Source: Candidatus Bathyarchaeota archaeon | GTDB taxonomy: Archaea; Thermoproteota; Bathyarchaeia; Bathyarchaeales; Bathycorpusculaceae | Assembly (NCBI GenBank): GCA_026014685.1 | Contig: JAOZHW010000022.1 | Coordinates: 99,785 to 163,784, forward strand | DNA length: 64,000 nt | Reading direction: 5' to 3' | Shown here: positions 62,807 to 64,000 of the stretch, in pieces | Numbering within the stretch: the stretch's first letter is position 1 | Layout: each line of letters begins with the position of its first letter | Program-made: the position numbers and the translations under genes | The notes under the pieces: generated by a model | Told to the model about the DNA's origin: nothing | The model's input: the letters and a program-made list of their open reading frames with translations, nothing else | Database searches by the model: none

Positions 62807-63256
62807 TTAGTTGTCTTTTTTCTTCACGATCTTCTCTATGTCTAAAATCAGCGACAACTTGTCGTTTTGTTTACCAACTCCGATTATGAAGTCACCCAAC
62901 GAAGAAGTTATCTCATTATTTTTCTGAATATCCGCCTCTTTGATGGTAGTAACCTCAGTTACAGCGTCAACGACCACGCCAACAGCTGATTTTTCTAAGT
63001 CAATGATCATGATTTTCTCACTACCATTGTGCACGTCCGCTAGCCCAAGTCGTTTGCGTAAATCGACAACAGTTATGATTTGCCCTCTGAGGTTTGTAAC
63101 TCCATTTACATAGTCTGGTGCTCCCGGTACACGGGTTACTTGCTGCATGTCCCTGACTTCACGGACTTGCTCGACTGGGACACCGTAATTAACATCGTCT
63201 ACAGTGAAGTTAACTATTTGTAAATCCCCGTTTGTTGTCTTCGCCATCTTTTTCAC
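62807..63256 (-). CDS. cheW: Chemotaxis adaptor CheW, second copy
   Basis: A 149-residue CheW close to the 30050-30571 copy (VREVRDMQQVTRVPGAPDYVNGVTNLRGQIITVVDLRKR) but without its C-terminal extension. It is directly downstream of an MCP (next base), so this receptor has its own adaptor away from the main operon. Confidence 0.92.
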   Translation of the reverse strand: MKKMAKTTNGDLQIVNFTVDDVNYGVPVEQVREVRDMQQVTRVPGAPDYVNGVTNLRGQIITVVDLRKRLGLADVHNGSEKIMIIDLEKSAVGVVVDAVTEVTTIKEADIQKNNEITSSLGDFIIGVGKQNDKLSLILDIEKIVKKKDN

Positions 63257-64000
63257 CTATTCTGCATGTATATTGTATTTTTTGCATATCGCGTTTAGGA
63301 TGTTTTGACGTGACTGGATTAGTTTCGCCATCTGCTCGTTAGTTTTCTGCGCTGCTGCTACGACCGCTAAGGCACTTTCGCTGACTGTTCTTGTCTTTGA
63401 AACGGCACTCTTTGCGTGTTCTTCGATTGCCAGAGTCGTTTTTCCAACGGACTCGGCGTCGTTGTCAACTTCGCCAGCGATTTTTGCCACTTCTCCAGCG
63501 CTCTCCATAACCATCTTGGTTGAGTTTTCAACTTCCAAGGCCACGTTTGTGACGTCTTTTGCTATGTTAGCCATTTGTTGTGCTGAGGCAGTTTGCTCTT
63601 CTACAGCTGAGGATGCCTCTTCAGATGCAGATGAACTTTCCTCAGCGATACTTGCAACTTCCTCAATGGTCTTTGTAACTGAGACGATTTCTTGAAGACC
63701 TTTTTCTACGCCGTTAGTGAGACTGGTTACTTTTCTAGTCATATTTTCCATTATCGCAGCGATACCTTCAGATTCTTTAATTGCACCCAAAACTACGGAT
63801 GCACCATCTTGGGCACCTGCTTGCGACTGACTGGAAATCCTACTAGTTTGGTCGCCTGCTTCTTTGATGTTTTTGACCAAGTTGATTGCTGAGCCTGCAG
63901 CTTGCTTGGACTGCCCCGCTAAGCCTTTAACGGCGTCGGCTACGACGGCGAATCCCCGGCCAGCTTCACCAGCACGAGCAGCCTCAATAGCCGCGTTTAA
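63257..64000 (-). CDS. Methyl-accepting chemotaxis protein, C-terminal part (partial)
   Basis: The frame is open to the window end; the 248 residues seen include the hairpin tip ([20 protein letters not shown]) and the C-terminal half bundle. The in-frame ATG at 63880 is internal, not the start. Its DNA is nearly the same as the 27426-28910 MCP over the tip (63885-64000 versus 28043-28159) and again over the block near 63580-63670, so the two arose by recent duplication or gene conversion. The sensor part lies outside the window. Confidence 0.9.
   Translation of the reverse strand, partial: LNAAIEAARAGEAGRGFAVVADAVKGLAGQSKQAAGSAINLVKNIKEAGDQTSRISSQSQAGAQDGASVVLGAIKESEGIAAIMENMTRKVTSLTNGVEKGLQEIVSVTKTIEEVASIAEESSSASEEASSAVEEQTASAQQMANIAKDVTNVALEVENSTKMVMESAGEVAKIAGEVDNDAESVGKTTLAIEEHAKSAVSKTRTVSESALAVVAAAQKTNEQMAKLIQSRQNILNAICKKYNIHAE

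Noticed and set aside
1..64000. CRISPR arrays, rRNA genes, SRP RNA, RNase P RNA
   Set aside because: No regularly spaced repeats or conserved RNA signatures were seen on either strand.

Overview
The window is chromosomal DNA from an archaeon, most likely a member of the Bathyarchaeia or a close relative. This lineage call is inferred from gene content, not from a phylogeny. The archaeal markers are an archaeosine tRNA-guanine transglycosylase, a class I CCA-adding enzyme, a PAC2 proteasome chaperone, an Sm-like protein, an archaeal-type TrpRS, a tRNA-Tyr(GTA) carrying two introns, class III (pilin) signal peptides, a PEF-CTERM sorting tail, four-subunit pyruvate:ferredoxin oxidoreductase and a dihydropteroate-synthase-related protein of the methanopterin type. 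Promoters are TATA boxes. Several genes start with TTG behind a good Shine-Dalgarno sequence.

Layout. 1-5.1 kb: fragment of a radical-SAM-like gene, an ECF-type permease, a pterin-related enzyme, a 16-residue Lys-rich mini-gene and pyrDK. 5.3-9.8 kb: dnaJ, a small pilin operon, a flippase-like membrane protein and a nucleotidyltransferase. 9.8-15.4 kb: a CitG-like gene and a PHP phosphoesterase (each with an apparent frame break), an RHH regulator facing a small gene, tgtA, a 50-residue membrane protein, PAC2 and an Sm protein. 15.4-18.6 kb: an accessory patch with an unusual tyrosine recombinase followed by a GC-rich three-way-junction element. 18.6-26.7 kb: tRNA and RNA-end enzymes (thpR, cca), uppP, a double SIS protein, a glycosyltransferase and a poorly known HExxH/unknown/double-GNAT cluster. 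26.8-33.2 kb: a chemotaxis operon (cheA, unknown, cheW, cheB, soluble MCP). 33.3-41.4 kb: envelope and secreted proteins, an RGG-tailed OB protein, malic enzyme, and a cohesin-domain protein with a membrane wHTH regulator next to a dockerin-like secreted protein. 41.5-48.4 kb: glmM-glmU-like amino-sugar operon, then a large pilin-anchored adhesin broken by a frameshift. 48.5-53.5 kb: porCDAB, a B12/radical SAM protein and tRNA-Asn. 53.6-64 kb: CBS protein, trpS, an acetate module (OFA-type MFS, SatP-like carrier, acetyl-CoA synthetase), tRNA-Tyr, a bacterial-type phosphofructokinase, and a second cheW plus MCP running off the end.

Metabolically the genes fit an anaerobic heterotroph or acetate user. 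Acetate is taken up and activated to acetyl-CoA; PorABCD joins acetyl-CoA and pyruvate using ferredoxin; malic enzyme and PFK connect to central carbon; a methanopterin-type C1 carrier is implied. The most unusual signals are a five-copy intergenic element (TATA box plus G-rich block, 31 bases identical in three copies), the GC-rich three-way junction beside the recombinase, the two-intron tRNA-Tyr, the cohesin/dockerin pair, and three frame breaks that are either assembly errors or real inactivations.
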